From Agarophyton chilense (lineage: Eukaryota; Rhodophyta; Florideophyceae; Gracilariales; Gracilariaceae): a stretch of DNA of 64,000 nucleotides. Location of the stretch: positions 1,550,001 through 1,614,000 of the forward strand of contig JARGXX010000002.1 of the NCBI GenBank assembly GCA_030374765.1, given 5' to 3'. A program made the translations under genes and the position numbers. Every line of letters starts with the position of its first letter. The first letter of the stretch is position 1. Shown here piece by piece: positions 33,013-46,309 of this stretch. A model generated the notes under the pieces. The model did not search any database. It had not been told where the DNA came from and saw nothing but the letters and a program-made list of their open reading frames with translations.

Positions 33013-36000
33013 CCCCCCATCAATGATTACTTGGTATGATTTTTAGGGTTTTGCGATGTTTTTCAAACTCAGTACCTGTTAACGCTTTGGTGAAACAGTC
33101 TTCCCCGTTTTCATCTGAAGGTATGTAGACGACACATATTTTTCCGAGCGACATAGCTTTCTTCACGAAGTGATACTTCAGCCCAATGTGACGTACTTCG
33201 GGCAGTCTGACATCTTCATTATACCATAAGATAGAACCGAGATTGTCCTGGTATATAAATGTTGGATGCTCACATTGTAAACCCATCTCTTCCATGATAT
33301 CCCGTATTCACAGAACTTCCTTAACGCACTCTGCAAGAGCATAAAACTCAGCTTCAGGGGTTGAAAGAGCGACCCTAGTCTGTACTCTAGATTTCCAGCA
33401 AAATGGCGTTTTTCCAAGATACAAAACGTAGCCACTTTTTGATTTCCGGTTGTTTGTGTCACTTCCCCAGTCAGAATCCCAGTACGCCGTTAATATAGGC
33501 TCGGATCGACAAATAGAAAATCCATACTGTCAGGTTCCTTGGAAATATCGGAGGACGTACTTCATCATTTTCCAGTGAGTAGGAGTAGGAGATGAGCTGA
33601 ACTTGCCGAGTAGGAACACACAGGTCGCCAATTCAGGCCTTGTGCGAGTACTGAAAAACCAAAGTGATCCTAAGATTAACCGATAGGGAACTCCTTTCAT
33701 TTTTGCGGCGTCCGGCTCACTTAAATCTAAGCGAGGCTCGTAAAGAATGTGAACGAGCGGTAAAGGATGCTTTGTTACCTTACAGTTTTCCATCCGACCA
33801 TCACATAACAGTTTCTCCGCCAGTGGTCTCTGGTGCAGCATGAGTCCGTCTTGAAACCGTTTAATAGATACTCCCAAGAATTCGGCTTCTCCAAGGTCCT
33901 GAACCTGAAAATAGTTATCAAATTTTTGCTTTAGTTTGCTACCCATTTGACTGTGTCCTAAGAGTACAATAGTGTCGACATATATTAATGCGAAGACTCG
34001 ATTGATGCCTTGCTTCAGTTGAAATATACACTCACACGAATGGAGTTGAGTGAGGCCTTGAGATAATAAATATCTAGACAGACATCGAAACCACAGCTTC
34101 GGGGCTTGCCTTATAGCATAGAGAGATTTACGGAGTTTAACTGTGCGTCCATTTACTCCCGAAATTTCTGGTGTATTTTGTAATCGAATCTACATGTCAA
34201 GTCCTGGGGGCAGTGGTGCATGCAGAAAAGCTGCCTTGATATCAATATGATACCGCATCCAATCGTAATGAAGGCCCAAAGTGAGGAGAAACACAAACAA
34301 ACAGAAGGAAAGCACTGGTGAGTAGTGGTTTGAACTGTCGTCGGAGGTCTGAAGATTCCCTCTGGCCACCAGTCGCGCTTTGAATCGTGTTGGCCTTTCG
34401 TCTTCATTCCGCTTGAGGCATAGAATTAAACCACTTGGAAGCGGTCGTTCGGTTGGAGGCGCGGTTATATCCGCATATGTTCCGTTGCGTTGAAGTGTGT
34501 TGAATTCTTCTTTGATAGCTTCGGTCCAATACGCTGACTCTACCGACTTTAATGATAAGTGTAGGTTCGTCGGAGGTGTTGGTTTTTTATGGTAGCAGAC
34601 GTGCAGCACTACAGGTTTTAGGTTCTTGGTAATCATCAGGATACTGTTTGCCATCAACATCGGAAGGCTTACCTGGTATGTGTTCCAAAGGGTCAAACAA
34701 TTCATCATGATAGTCTCCAGCATCACCAAGGTCAGGTGTTTCATGGAGAGAGACCTCGTCGTTGCTATCATATCCATCGGTTCCGGCGTTCGGAGTTGGG
34801 AGCGAGCCAGTTGAAGTTTGAGACGGTAGACCAGAAAACGTTGACTCGTTGAATGTGACATGTTCCGTTTTGAAGCGAAGATTGTTCAACAAAAATTGGT
34901 AAAGCCCGCTGCGGAGATGTCCAAGATTTACGCCAGAATGTAGGCGAGGTTCGAGCTTGCGTCTGGCTTTTGGGTTTCCCACCATCCCTAGTGCCTTGCA
35001 CCCAAAAGGACGAAGGTGCTTCACGTAATTAGGATCTGATTTAAATAATTCTTTGAAAGGTACGTCATTCGTCGATGAAAGAGTTATTGCATTTTTGCAG
35101 CTGACCGCATGCTTCAAAGCTTCCGGCCAGTACAGCATAGGTAGGATAGCTTCTTTTAGGCATGCCCGAATTGAACCGTGAAGGGCACCATGTCCTCGCT
35201 AAACAAGTTCATTTGAGACCGGAGTGTAGGCCGTTGTATCATTCACTTCAGTTTCTTCCGCCCTGAATAAGTCGGCTGCTTTAAAGAATTCTCCGCCCCC
35301 GTCGGTGTGCAGAGTGATGATTGGATGTCTTGTCTGACGTTCAAAGTAGGGCTTTAGTTTTAAAAGTTCCTCAGATGCTTGGCCTTTCGTGCGCACGGGA
35401 AACACGTACAAAAAACGCGACATAGCTTCAACTACAGCCAAGAAGCATTTGTACCCATTCAAAGAAGCTGTCTCGAGAGGTGAAACATCCGCCTGAAGAA
35501 TTCCGGGAGTAAGAGCTCTCAATGAGCCTCTAAATGACTCTCGAAACTTGCCGCTAATGCAAGGTTCGCATACATGTTTGATTATTGGTTTCATTGGAAG
35601 CATACCCTTCCGTAGCATTTGACAGATTTTCTTCTGAGGACATATATGGCCAAGGCGGATATGCCAGGTGTCGAAATCAGCTTGAGTTACCTTCCTTGGT
35701 GGAATAAGTTCTGACCCTTCTCGTGCCTCCTTGGTGGTTATAGGGTTCTCATGAAAGTCCAGTATGGTTTCTTCTGCCCTCGTGTATGTGTGTGAGTCAT
35801 GCGAGGATTGATGGACACTCAGCACTAATGCCATCACTGCCTTATATGAAAGTGGATTGTTAATCGTCCACGTCTGCTTTGTAGTAGTATGAGGTCCACT
35901 ATAGTAGAGAGCATCGTTCCGTTTTGGTGCAGTACCAATGATTCGGTATTTGTCCCTTAGGTCAATTATGTACGTATGATCAGGCATAAACAGGACAGAT

Positions 36001-37198
36001 AGGTCATGGGAGGTGAGGGCGGGGATTGATAGCAGGTTCATCGACAATCTTGCCGACCCTAGTGTACGAGTGAGTTGCACAGTTGTATGTTGTTCACCAT
36101 GGTTCCACTTCACCGTACGTGTGCCCTCAACGCGAGCCTTAACTATTGAGTCAACACCAAGAGCGATATTGACATTTCAGGTTCGCGTTTGTTCTAAAAA
36201 GTCCAGATCAGGAGTAATATGGGTCATTATGCCGGAATCCAACATGAACTCTTCCAGTTTCGGTATGCGCACGACGTTGGCGCGAGCAACAGCTGCTCTC
36301 ATTTCATTGACGTTCTTGTCGTTGTTCTGTTTGTCGTTTTTCTTCTTATTTGCTACGTCCTTTCCACCTTTGTTCTGCTTTCTCCTCTTTTCCCGTTCAT
36401 TAATTTCGAGATGTTTTTCGGGATTTGTAGGATTAAGCCAGCATTTTCCGGTTTCGTAACCAGAACGGTGACAAAAAGCACATTGAACTTCAGACGAGTG
36501 TGTTGGGTTGGCTCTTTCGGGGTGCCTGAGTCGTAAAGTCCTATGTTGGTCCAACGGGCGTGTTGAAATACTTCCCCATGTTGTTTGTTCGTCAAAGATG
36601 GTCTTGATTGCCGCACACACTGCGGACAGTTCGGGGGCTTCAAGAGATGCAACTAAGAGACCAATTTGCAAGTGTTCGGATAGTGACATGTTGGTGGCTT
36701 CCAATTTGGACATCATGCTTCGCATGCGATCTATATGGGCCCCAAGCCGGTCGTGAATGTTATTGTACTTGGTGGATACAAGTTCACACATAGTTTCAAT
36801 GCGAGACGCTGTCGTTGATGAGTCGAAACGAGCGTCCAGTTTCACAAGCATGTCAAACGGCTTTCCTACAATGGTTTAGACGAAACGCAGTGTTTCATTT
36901 GAGAGCGCAGCAACAATGATACCACTAGCCTTTTTCTGGTCTTCAATAAATTGTTTCTTCTTTTCCTCATCAAAATACGGGTTTCGCTGCCTTCGTAAGA
37001 CGTTATCAAGATTCTTAGCTTCGTTTGCGGCCTCTATTGTTATTTTCCAAAGAACATAGTCGTCTGAGCCATAAAGAGGCTTAATTTTCACACGATCCGT
37101 GTCCATTTCTTCTTGAAGAATACAAAAAGAGAGAGTAGAATAGAAAACACGTCAGAAATTACTAGGGATTAATTTCTTACAAAGTGTTTCGTCTTGTA

Positions 37199-37213
37199 AT
37201 AGGCCCAATAACC
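37199..37213 (-). other. Primer-binding site of E7, initiator-Met half-tRNA type
   Basis: GGTTATTGGGCC on the minus strand resembles the E6 site and the copia-type internal initiator-tRNA site. It sits exactly at the LTR end. Confidence 0.65.
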
Positions 37214-37480
37214 TGTTAGCGCTAATGTGCGCGGATGTCTCGGAGTGAGCAAGAGAACTAAGCAGATGAGACCTAGGAAAGCTCGTTCGCGGCGCCTTTT
37301 ATAGGGGATAAATATTTCCCAAACAGGATATTGTAGGAGAGTTAAATTATCTACATACTACTTATCATGTACGAAATATTACCTGTCTATAACTCCAAGT
37401 GCCAAGAAATAGCATTGCGTTAGAGTGAGTTACAACAGTGCGCACTCACTCGTGATCGTATTATCTGACTATCTCTGACA
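37214..37480 (-). repeat. 5' LTR of E7
   Basis: 267 bp. The primer site GGTTATTGGGCCTAT (minus strand, 37,199-37,213) abuts its gag-side end, which defines it as the 5' LTR. Confidence 0.92.
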
Positions 37481-39526
37481 AAGGCGAGACGGATTGGTGA
37501 TAGGAAGTATTCATCCCGCATACAGAAAGGAATTCTGGTTGGCTTTGAGAGAAGCAGCTGCTACAGAATATACTGTCCTGGCACAGGCAAGGTTATCGTA
37601 AGCAAGGATCTCGCATTTGACGAGGATACAATTGGATGGAAGACGAGCCCTGTAGTCGTAGAAGACGTTCTTCTGCAGCCGATGCCAGCCATTGAAGAGA
37701 AATTAGGAGGAAATCAAGATAAGCTCGAGAAACTGATTGGCCAAGCGACAAAGCAGAGTGCGGAGGCGGACCAAAACCTCGAGTACACTTCAAAAGATGA
37801 AGAATTTGAGGACGCGAGCGGATAGATCACATATGACCCAAAATTGGTGACCCACTATCCTCCTGAGCCCCGACGGTCCATTTGCATCAAGAAGAATACA
37901 TCGAGGTTTTCTCCAGACGCATTGTTGGCGCATATGGCGCAGAATGTACTGAGTGTAGCTGACCAATCCACGCCCACTCGATATGACCGGGCAGTGACAG
38001 GAAGTGATGCAGCACAGTATAGAAAGGCTATGAAGGTAGAAATGAATCACATGAAGAGCCGCATAGTCTGGACTTTGGTAAACCGACAGGCCGGAAGTGC
38101 AGTGATCGAAAATAGATGGATGTATTTCAAGAAGACTGATTTACTTTGCATGGCGACTAGGTACAGGGAAAGGCTTGTAGCTCGTGGGTTTCGCCAAAAG
38201 GCGGAATTTGACGACTCGGAACTATTTGCCCCAGTCGCGAAGTACCGTACGTTGCGATGGAGGCTCAGGGAAGTGGCAGCCCTTTCGCTGGAGATGGTAC
38301 AGTTCGATGTACGAACTGCGTTTCTCTACGGTGATCTGGAGGAAGAAATCATGACACAACCTGAAGGTTTCGTACAGGAATGCGCGAAAGACAAGAACTG
38401 TCGTCTGCATAAGGCCACACATGGTCTGAAGCAAGCATCTTATGCTTGGAGGAAGAAGTTAAAGTCTATCATGATACGGCTAGGCTGCACGACGTCTAGA
38501 AAAGATCCCGGATTGTTCTTTTATCAAAGTGGAAATGTGCATATCACCGTTCTGGAGTATGTCGATGATGGCTTAAGAACTGGGAAGCACAAAGAGGACC
38601 TGATTGAGTTCATCAAAGAGATTGAGAGGTTTGTTGAGCTTCGCATTGATGAACCGCCTACGAAATTCTAAGGAATGATTTTGGAAACTATCGCAGATAA
38701 GAATAAGGTGAAGGTGCACAACAAGCCTATGGTTGAACAGCTGGAAATTCAGTTTCAGGTTGAAAATGTGACACAAGTCGCAGTTCCTCTACTAGATGTG
38801 TCAGACTTGAGTGCAATAGATGCAACAGAAGGGGGAGTAGATGTTCCTTATAGAGAGCTCATTGGATCTTTGATACATCTTGCGAATACGGGGCGCCCTG
38901 ATGTTGCGTCTTCTGTTGCATTTCTTGCGCGCTACATGAACTCTTTCTCGCTGAAGCACTGGAATGCAGCTCGAAATGTACTGAAGTACTTATCGTGCAT
39001 ATCAGGACCCGGTATGGTCTATCATGGAGGAAAGAAGGATGTAATTGTTGGCTATTCGGACTCGGATTTTGCAAATGATAAGAAAGACACCAAGTCTCCA
39101 AGTGGTTATGTCTTTATCAATAATTAAGGTTCCATTTCATGGCAGTGTAAGAAACAAACAGTCATTGCACAATCTACTGTAGAAGCCGAGTATGTGGCTT
39201 TGTCTTATGCAGTGAGGGAATCATGTTGGCTACAGGGCTTGGTTAAGGAGGCAACAGGAACCAAGAGCGAGACTATGCTCATTTATAAAGATCATGAGGG
39301 CTCAATTTCTTTGCGCAATAATGATGTTGTCTATGACCGAACCAAACACATCGACGTCAAGTGTCACTTGGTGAAAAACGCTGTCGAGAAGAGAATGGTC
39401 ACAATTGGGCATATCTCGACGAATCTAATGGCCGACGACTTGTTCACGAAATCGATACAAAGCTATAAGCACAAACGGTTTGTGAAATAATTTGAGTGAA
39501 GATTTGAAGTTTGGAACGAAGGGGAA

Positions 39527-39800
39527 TGTTAGAAGAACGCTCCCAAACATTCCAAACGAACGGAAATGTAGCTTAGGATAGAGTCTGCTCTATCTAAGCA
39601 GTGATCCCTAGAAACACATTTTTCAAGGAGTTTGTAGTACCCAAATTTGGGGACAGATACACCGAATAGAACTGTGGTAAACAGTTCTGTGACCAAGCTG
39701 TACCGCAGATGGAGGACTATAAAAAGTGCTGCGCAGCTGCGGCAGCCCTTCTGAGTGTTGGTACCCACAACAATAAACTCAAGCACTGAATCGTCTACCA
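39527..39800 (+). repeat. 3' LTR of E6
   Basis: 274 bp, matches 30,935-31,209 at about 83 % by eye. It is preceded by a short purine tract, as expected for a 3' LTR. Confidence 0.9.
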
Positions 39801-40220
39801 ATGTTTTCCAATGCTTTGGAAGCGTTATTGACGTCATTCTGTCTTTTGGAGGCATTGCATCAGCGCAAAGTTGAGAAGATAGGAGAGAAAGCTCAACAGG
39901 TAGCAAGGGTCGCGAAGGCTAAGTATGTAGAAGACAGAAGCGAGAACAAGAAATGGCGTGGAAGGCAGGGGAGAGGGCTCATACCTAGAGAGAGAAAATT
40001 TTGCAAGTCATTTGGATTCAATATCGTACATCGCGGTGGCACCAACTCAGCCTTTCAAGGTCCGCTCCACGTGCGAAGTCCAGGTGTCTTCTTTCGCAGC
40101 AACAAGCGACTACTTGAGTACTAGTGGCTTATTGAGCATTTTGGTCGCTCGACAGTGCCTTTCAGTGTCCGTCTTATAACAAGAAAAGGTTTGTTAAGCG
40201 GATACAAAGTTTGAATATAG
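39801..40220 (+). pseudogene. gag-like scrap with decayed zinc knuckles (fossil)
   Basis: A plus-strand frame has a basic segment (ENKKWRGRQGRG) followed by sequence that fits the spacing of paired retroelement CCHC knuckles with the metal ligands mostly lost. It probably belongs to a retroelement into which E6 inserted. The assignment is weak. Confidence 0.3.
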
Positions 40221-40729
40221 AATTCCTTCTTGTAGAGTTGTTTCTAACCTGTTCCATTCCATACTTTACTGTATTCTAGCTTGATTTACTTGAAATCATA
40301 GGAGTGAGGAAGATCTATTTCTTGAGTTCGACGAGATCTATTGCTTTTTAAATTTTGCGAACTGCCCCTAAATTACTCATCTCTTAAAATAAAGTGGTTT
40401 GGGCTATTCATCAGCTCATTGAAAGTTCATTTTAATTTTTGGCCTCTCATTTTACGCCAATGACATCAAGGCGACATCTCTTTGTGCAATTATACATTTT
40501 TAATAGGTAATCAGTACCCAAGCCTTCCCATGCTTTCAGATGTGTATAAAACTATCCTCCATTTTCGAACTCGCTAAAGCCAGCGCGTACTTTACCGGCT
40601 TTCATACTCCAAAAAATTTTAATTATGGAGATCTTACGCAGGACAGAAACGCTGCATATCGGGGCGTATTTCTATAATGCAACTTTGTAAAAAGTGCGGC
40701 TGATATGAACTTATTCATGAAATAAAATC
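40221..40729. other. AT-rich intergenic, nothing recognised
   Basis: No open frame of interest, repeat or RNA gene was seen. Confidence 0.6.
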
Positions 40730-41530
40730 GTGTACCACATATTCATGTTTCAAAAATGGGCAAAAGTATTAGAACTGCTTCGTGCCAACTTCTTGACAAA
40801 GTACACAATCATAATGAAACGCCATCGCCAAAGGTATCAAACCATTACTGCCGCTACTGAGTGCTTCTCCGCTTCTCGACTTGGAGTCCAAGACGTGGTA
40901 AACAAGCGCAACGAGGTGTTTTTGGTGTCTTCCTCAGCTTGTCTTCTAGGGGTTTGAACGCAATAATTACAACATCACGATGAGTACGCAAACTACCCGA
41001 ACAAAAGACAAAAAAGCTCAGGTGCCTACTTCCTGTTCAACTTGAATGAGTTTAGCGACCTGTACTTCCTCACAAACTTCCGGTTTCAGTAGCAGTAATT
41101 TTAAAAAAATTGTTAACGTGATGGACTGCCCTACATATTCGACTCGCCCTAATCGTAATAGGCATGCGTCTACTCTTCGGCTGGTAACCTACCTTATATT
41201 GCGTCGTCTTGCAGCACCAGCTAGATGGACCAATTCTTAGCTTTTCTTTGGCAAGAATAAATCCAAGCCTTCGGAGATCTTCTGGGAAGCAATTGAACTA
41301 CTACTCAACACACAGAAGCATTTAATTATCGAGCCGGAAGGATCAAAGTTTCCAAATGATCGCCTAGCTACGATAAGACAAGCAGTAAAAGGTCGATCTT
41401 CAACATTGCCAAAATACATAGGATTTATTGATGGTGTCACAAAAACAATAATTTTCTCCACTATAGTATTTCCTTTTGCCCATCTTCATTCAACATTAAA
41501 AAACACACTTCCTTTTTCCCTAAAAATCTA
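40730..41530 (+). pseudogene. PIF/Harbinger-like (DDE_Tnp_4) transposase fossil
   Basis: From about 41,046 one plus-strand frame reads through pieces typical of the N-terminal half of Harbinger-type transposases. TLRLVTYLILRRLAAPARW and LFFGKNKSKPSEIFWEAIELL correspond to the LLxRLAxPxRW and FGxSxSExS-IF motifs, and LPKYIGFIDGVTKTI matches the family's PNCIGxIDGT around the first catalytic Asp. One in-frame stop (TAG at about 41,238-41,240) separates the first two pieces. Everything after the IDG motif is lost, so the second and third catalytic residues are missing. The frame at 40,730-40,957 might be a further upstream remnant. No terminal inverted repeats were found. Confidence 0.55.
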
Positions 41531-41569
41531 GCCAACGTAAATCAAACATTTTAGCACTTGGCAGCTTAT

Positions 41570-41905
41570 AGCGCCAACCCCGCCGTCAGCCATTGGCAGC
41601 CATCATAGCGGCTTGCAGCCCTCCGCCCATAATCCGTCGCCTGCCACCGGCTGCACGCCATCCCCCGCCTGCAACGTCCGTCGTGGCGCTCGCTGCCCCG
41701 TCAGCCCCAGACCCAGAGGCCGCCGTGCCCGCCGGCTGCCAACACACCGCGGCTTCCGTGATAACGGCCGCCCCACGAGTATCCCCCGCGCCCGCCAATA
41801 TACCAGCTGCGCCAACTGCGCATTTGCCACTTGCCCGCCACGCGTTCGCTGGGCCCTCGCTCGCTACGCGCTTGCCACGTGTTCGGCACACCTATAGGTA
41901 CAAAA
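41570..41905. other. GC-rich Ala/Pro-coding patch
   Basis: A sharply GC-rich segment in AT-rich surroundings, open in several frames on both strands because of composition. No frame shows a domain. It abuts the E4 LTR at 41,935. Confidence 0.5.
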
Positions 41906-41934
41906 GTAAACCACTTTTAAGGATTAAAAAATGT

Positions 41935-42276
41935 TGTTAAGACACCTGTCGAAATTTTACCGTTTTCAGAATTTGTACGATCACACTTTTGGTAGGAAAC
42001 GGTGGGTGGGCGGAGAGGGGTCGAGAGCAAAGGAAAGGATTAAAACTGGTGGAGGGCGTCTCTTTGCTTCCCGTAGCATTGCTTTCTGAATCTTTTTTCC
42101 CCAGTTAGACGTCTTACCTCCACAGCAATTATAGTGCTGTGGAAGTCAGAGAAAGTATAATATACGCTGCGGGGCCTTTGCACTTCAGTGCTACTCGTCG
42201 GCGGGCCAAAAAGAAATAATAATAAAACATTACTGCTCGGCGCATCTCGGAGATGCACCAGCTCAATTGCAGCCAA
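41935..42276 (-). repeat. LTR of E4, left copy
   Basis: Matches 49,755-50,100 over its full length in the same orientation. It is joined directly to E3 sequence at about 42,277. Confidence 0.8.
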
Positions 42277-45200
42277 AGGTATACGGCTTTTGCAGACGAC
42301 CTATGGAAGAAGGCTTAACAATGTGGAAACGTGTTCTCCGAAGGGCCGCCTAAACGTCACGTCATCACGGGTTTACTCCCTGCCGTTCAGACACATGTCT
42401 TTAATATACACACAGAAACCCCACAATACTCCTTTCGAAGGCTCGTCACCTACGGAGAAGGTTATGAACAAACCAACAGGACTTCCAGGCGCAACGCTGA
42501 TATATCCAGAGGGTACGCAACTCCAATTCGTAAACACGACGAAGCCCCATTTTGTTAGCTCCACTGAATCGGACATGGAATCATCATTCCATTATGCCGA
42601 CTCTGAACATGTCCTCGTGGTCAATTTCATTGCTCCTCCGTCTGGGCCCCCATCATATACCTATAAGGGAACTACAGCGACGACTGGACCACCCCTACCC
42701 GATTATTCTCCCTTTCCGTCCTTCAAGGACGTTTTTGTTCGCTTCCAAAGGGCTTGCTTCTTCTGCCCTTCCATGGTTCAACCTTGTCACTGCACGAGGT
42801 ATCTGCCTGAGGAAGCACGCAAAAAGCTCCTAGCCTTTAGGGAAGAGAATAACAGGGTGCGACGATTCAGAGGAATGCTTAACAATGCACAGCAGCGAGC
42901 CACAGGGGCCCCTGGAAGCTCACGCTATGTCACGCCTCCGGATACTAAGATCAAAGCCCCACAGGTCCACGTCATTGTAAATCCTACGGGCGACCCCGAA
43001 GAAGAATCTTATCCTCAAGAAGGAACGAAACCCCCATCGGAAAACTCTTAGAGAGTCGACGCGAGGCAAATCCTTCGTCTTTAAGCCCCTGCCTCAACTA
43101 AGTGGACGGTCATGAGCCAACGAGCTCTTCACCTCCCAATACACACCACCCAGAATAGACCACTCAGGATGAACCAGAATTGGATCATAATAACGAATCT
43201 GTCTGTATCCTCAGGAAAGAGAACTATAGAGTTCGACTAACCGTGGGACTTCGTTCCAACACTTCTCAAGGGACCACATCCATATTGGACACAGGCACTG
43301 GTCCCAATTTGTTCCATCCCAAGCTACTCCCACTTGATTGGCAAGATTTCGTTCAGGCCAGGAAGGGAACCAGGATTACCAATGCATCACGTAGACCAAT
43401 GGGAATCAAAGAGATAATACTACTTTCACTCTAGTTAGGACAACTCAAAGTCCACACTTTGTTTCTTTTATGTCCTAACTTGGGCGGTGAGGCAGTCTTA
43501 GGGACCTCATTTATCGATCGATACATTAAGGCTATTTATCCAGGCCTTCGAAATGTCGCATTCTACCGTGCCCCTACAATATCCATACCTGGCTCCGCCC
43601 CAGGGCCAGAAGCTATCTGCAAACCAGCGCTTATCTCCGAAAACACGAATTCCAATAAGGCCCGCTCCTCAAAAGCTATAAGGATACCCTCGATGACCCA
43701 AATCACCGTATCGGTCCATTCCCAGTCCTCAGGTTTTGTCGCGATTCAGAACCACTCCAAAACGATTATGAAGCATCTTACCTTGATTGCAAATGGAGTG
43801 ACGGACATCCGCCCCAACAGGCCCTTCTTGGTCACAATCAGCAACTTCAGAGATAAATCCGTATGGTTACCTAAAGGTACAGTGATTGGGATCACTCTAC
43901 CTGTTCCCGTGGCAATAATGGAGGCCCAAATGGATAACCTTTCAACGCGAACTCCCGAAGAGGACGTCGACTCTTGGGAGAGGACGGTCGCTATCGGCGC
44001 ATAATTAGAATCGTATAGGCCCCAGGTACTTGATCTTCTCAGGGAATACCAGGGCATGTAGATTGGGCATATTCGGAGCCACTACACACCGCGTTGACCT
44101 TCAGGATGATGCTAGACCACGGTTCCAGCACCCATACCGTACAGGCCTGAAGGGTAGGGAAGTTTTAGCCGACCAGAAGGACAAAATGCGCAAGGCTCAC
44201 GTCATAGAGCCCCCGCCTCCTAATCAATCCGAATGGGCAAGTCCTCTTTCCCTCGCAGCGACGAAGGATGGCTCCGTCAGGTTCTGTGTCGACTACAGGA
44301 AGCTGAACGCAGTAACCGAGAGGGACTCATACATGATACCCCATATGGATGAGTGTCTAGATTCATTAGGCGAAGCTGTCGTATTTACCACACTGGATGC
44401 TAACTCCGGATATTGGAAATTCCCTTTGGCCGAAGATGCGAGAGCACTGACAACCTTCACCACCCACGAAGGTCTGTTCAGATTTACTCGTATGCCCTTC
44501 AGTTTAAAGAATGTGCCAGCAACCTTCCAACGGGTAATGGACATCATATTTTCCAGCGTCAAATTGAAGCTCGCCTTGATCTATTTAGCCGAAGTAATCA
44601 TCTTCTCACAGACCGTAACGGAACACCTTCGTCACGTGAGAACGGTGCCAACAATATTACAGGACGCTGTAGTAACACTGAAACTACGCAAATGCGCCTT
44701 CTCCGAGTCCTCGGTGGACTATCTCGGTCCCGCTGTCCTTCCAGGAAAGCTAAAGGTACCCACTTGGACCAAGAATGCGATCCGTCAGGCTAAAGCCCCC
44801 AGAACCCACACGGAACTACGATCCTTCGTGGGCTTGTGCAATATTTACCGTCGTTTCGTCTAAAGGTTTTCTAAAATCTCGGCCCCTGTCAACGCAATTC
44901 TGAGGAAGATAACACCTTCGGAATTTGAGGCCCTGACAGACGACCAATACGAGGCATTTCAGACCCTAAAGGACAAATTTCTGAACCCACCTATACTGGC
45001 TTTACCAAAAAACCAATAGGCCCGTTATCCTGGACACAGACGCCTCTGATGTTCAAGTGGGATGTGCACTACTACAGGAACAGGAGTCACAGAAGAACTA
45101 TCGACCTTTGGGATACTGGAGCAAACGCTCACCAGCGCTGAGCGAAACTACAGTACTCCCGAAAAGAAATGTCTAGCCATCGTATGGTTCGTATTGATAC

Positions 45201-46309
45201 TCCGTCCATACCTCGAGGGAAATATGTTTACCATTAGATCTGACCACGATTCACTTCGCTGGTAACGCAATAGGACCGACGCATCAAGTCGCCTCGCTCG
45301 GTGGCCCTTCAGGCTGTCAGAATATGACTACAAGATAACCTATAGGCCAGGCGTCAAGCACCAGGCAGTAGATGCCCTCCCGCAAATCTTTAACGACGGA
45401 ACTGATGACACTCCATTGGGCGACCTAATTCATACCCAGCCAGTTTGTATCCAAATTCTTCTCACCTATTGGTGCTACCTTATGTATCAAACATGAGACC
45501 ACCACGGCGTACCACCTGCAAACCAATTGGCAAGCGAAACGCTTCAACCGCACCCTTCTGGACCGATTGGCACAGTACGTATCGGAGCACCAATTGGAGC
45601 GTGATGAATATGTTTAGCCATTGGTTTTTGCCTACAATACGCAAGTGAACGCTTCCACGGGGACAACACCGTTTGATTTAACGCTAACGAGATCGCCACC
45701 GTCGATACCGGTTGACCTTCAGGAGTCCATTATACCCCAGGACATAACCGGAGGAATGACTCTTACCAAGGCGAAGCGCTACTCGCGCCGACGCATCGAC
45801 CACCTTATCCCATCGGCTAGAGCTGCACTGATCAAAGCCCAACGGCGCTACAAGGACAATTTTGACAGAGCCGTATGGTACACACCGACCTTTTGGAAGG
45901 GAGAACTTTCTTTCTTGGACCGGCCACCAAAGGACACTGATGAACTCGAGGACACTACGCGGAAGCTCTTACCTCGCTCTACGGGACCATACGAATTCCT
46001 TAAGGCCAGTCAGCACGCTTTCAGATTACTGATTGACGGCCTACAGGACAACCTATCGATTGACCGGGTGACACGAACCCCCCTTCTCCCGAATCACCGA
46101 AGTCCCAGTCCCCCGGCCCAACGAAAACAGGGCGACCTCAGGTCGACTCTCCAGTCCCTACACCCCTTAAGGCAGTTTTTGCGAACCTGACGAGCCCCAT
46201 TGACCCGATGATCAATGCTAATGACGATGAACCATCTCTTCCAACCGACTGCAATGGATTAGCCCCTCTGGAGCACACTCTCCTCCCTGAGAATAAACAA
46301 CAACCGGAA

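Larger units (their letters stand above)
32746..37480 (-). mobile_element. E7: Ty1/Copia fossil nested in E6
   Basis: This is a complete-length minus-strand Copia element of 4735 bp. It is flanked by the perfect 5-bp duplication AAGGC (32,741-32,745 and 37,481-37,485), which shows insertion into E6. In element order it has a 5' LTR (37,214-37,480), primer site, gag with a knuckle-like CAFCHRSGYETGKC, protease (FMLDSGIMTHI), integrase (WHIRLGH...CEPC, LHTDGGGEF), reverse transcriptase (FKARLVARGN, HIDIKAAFLHAPL) and RNase H (DNLGSI...RHIGLKYHFV), then a 3' LTR (32,746-33,012). The LTRs differ at about 13 %. It looks whole in layout but has several breaks. Confidence 0.92.
30935..39800 (+). mobile_element. 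E6: Ty1/Copia fossil, interrupted by E7
   Basis: LTRs at 30,935-31,209 and 39,527-39,800 start TGTTAGA and end CTAACA or CTACCA. Between them in Copia order lie a half-tRNA-type primer site, a gag end with a knuckle-like CTQCRRSVGVCNKKGH, protease, integrase (WNQRIGH...CKPC and PFNPESNGKAERLN), then, beyond the nested E7, reverse transcriptase (about 37,840-38,670) and RNase H (ending about 39,490). A purine-rich GAACGAAGGGGAA precedes the 3' LTR. The LTRs differ at about 17 % by eye, so it is old. The flanks ATTTT and ATGTT may be a decayed target duplication. It has several breaks besides the insertion of E7. Confidence 0.88.

Noticed and set aside
41586-41940. Overlapping Ala/Pro/Gly-rich frames on both strands
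   Set aside because: Open only because the segment is GC-rich; no frame is favoured and none shows a domain.
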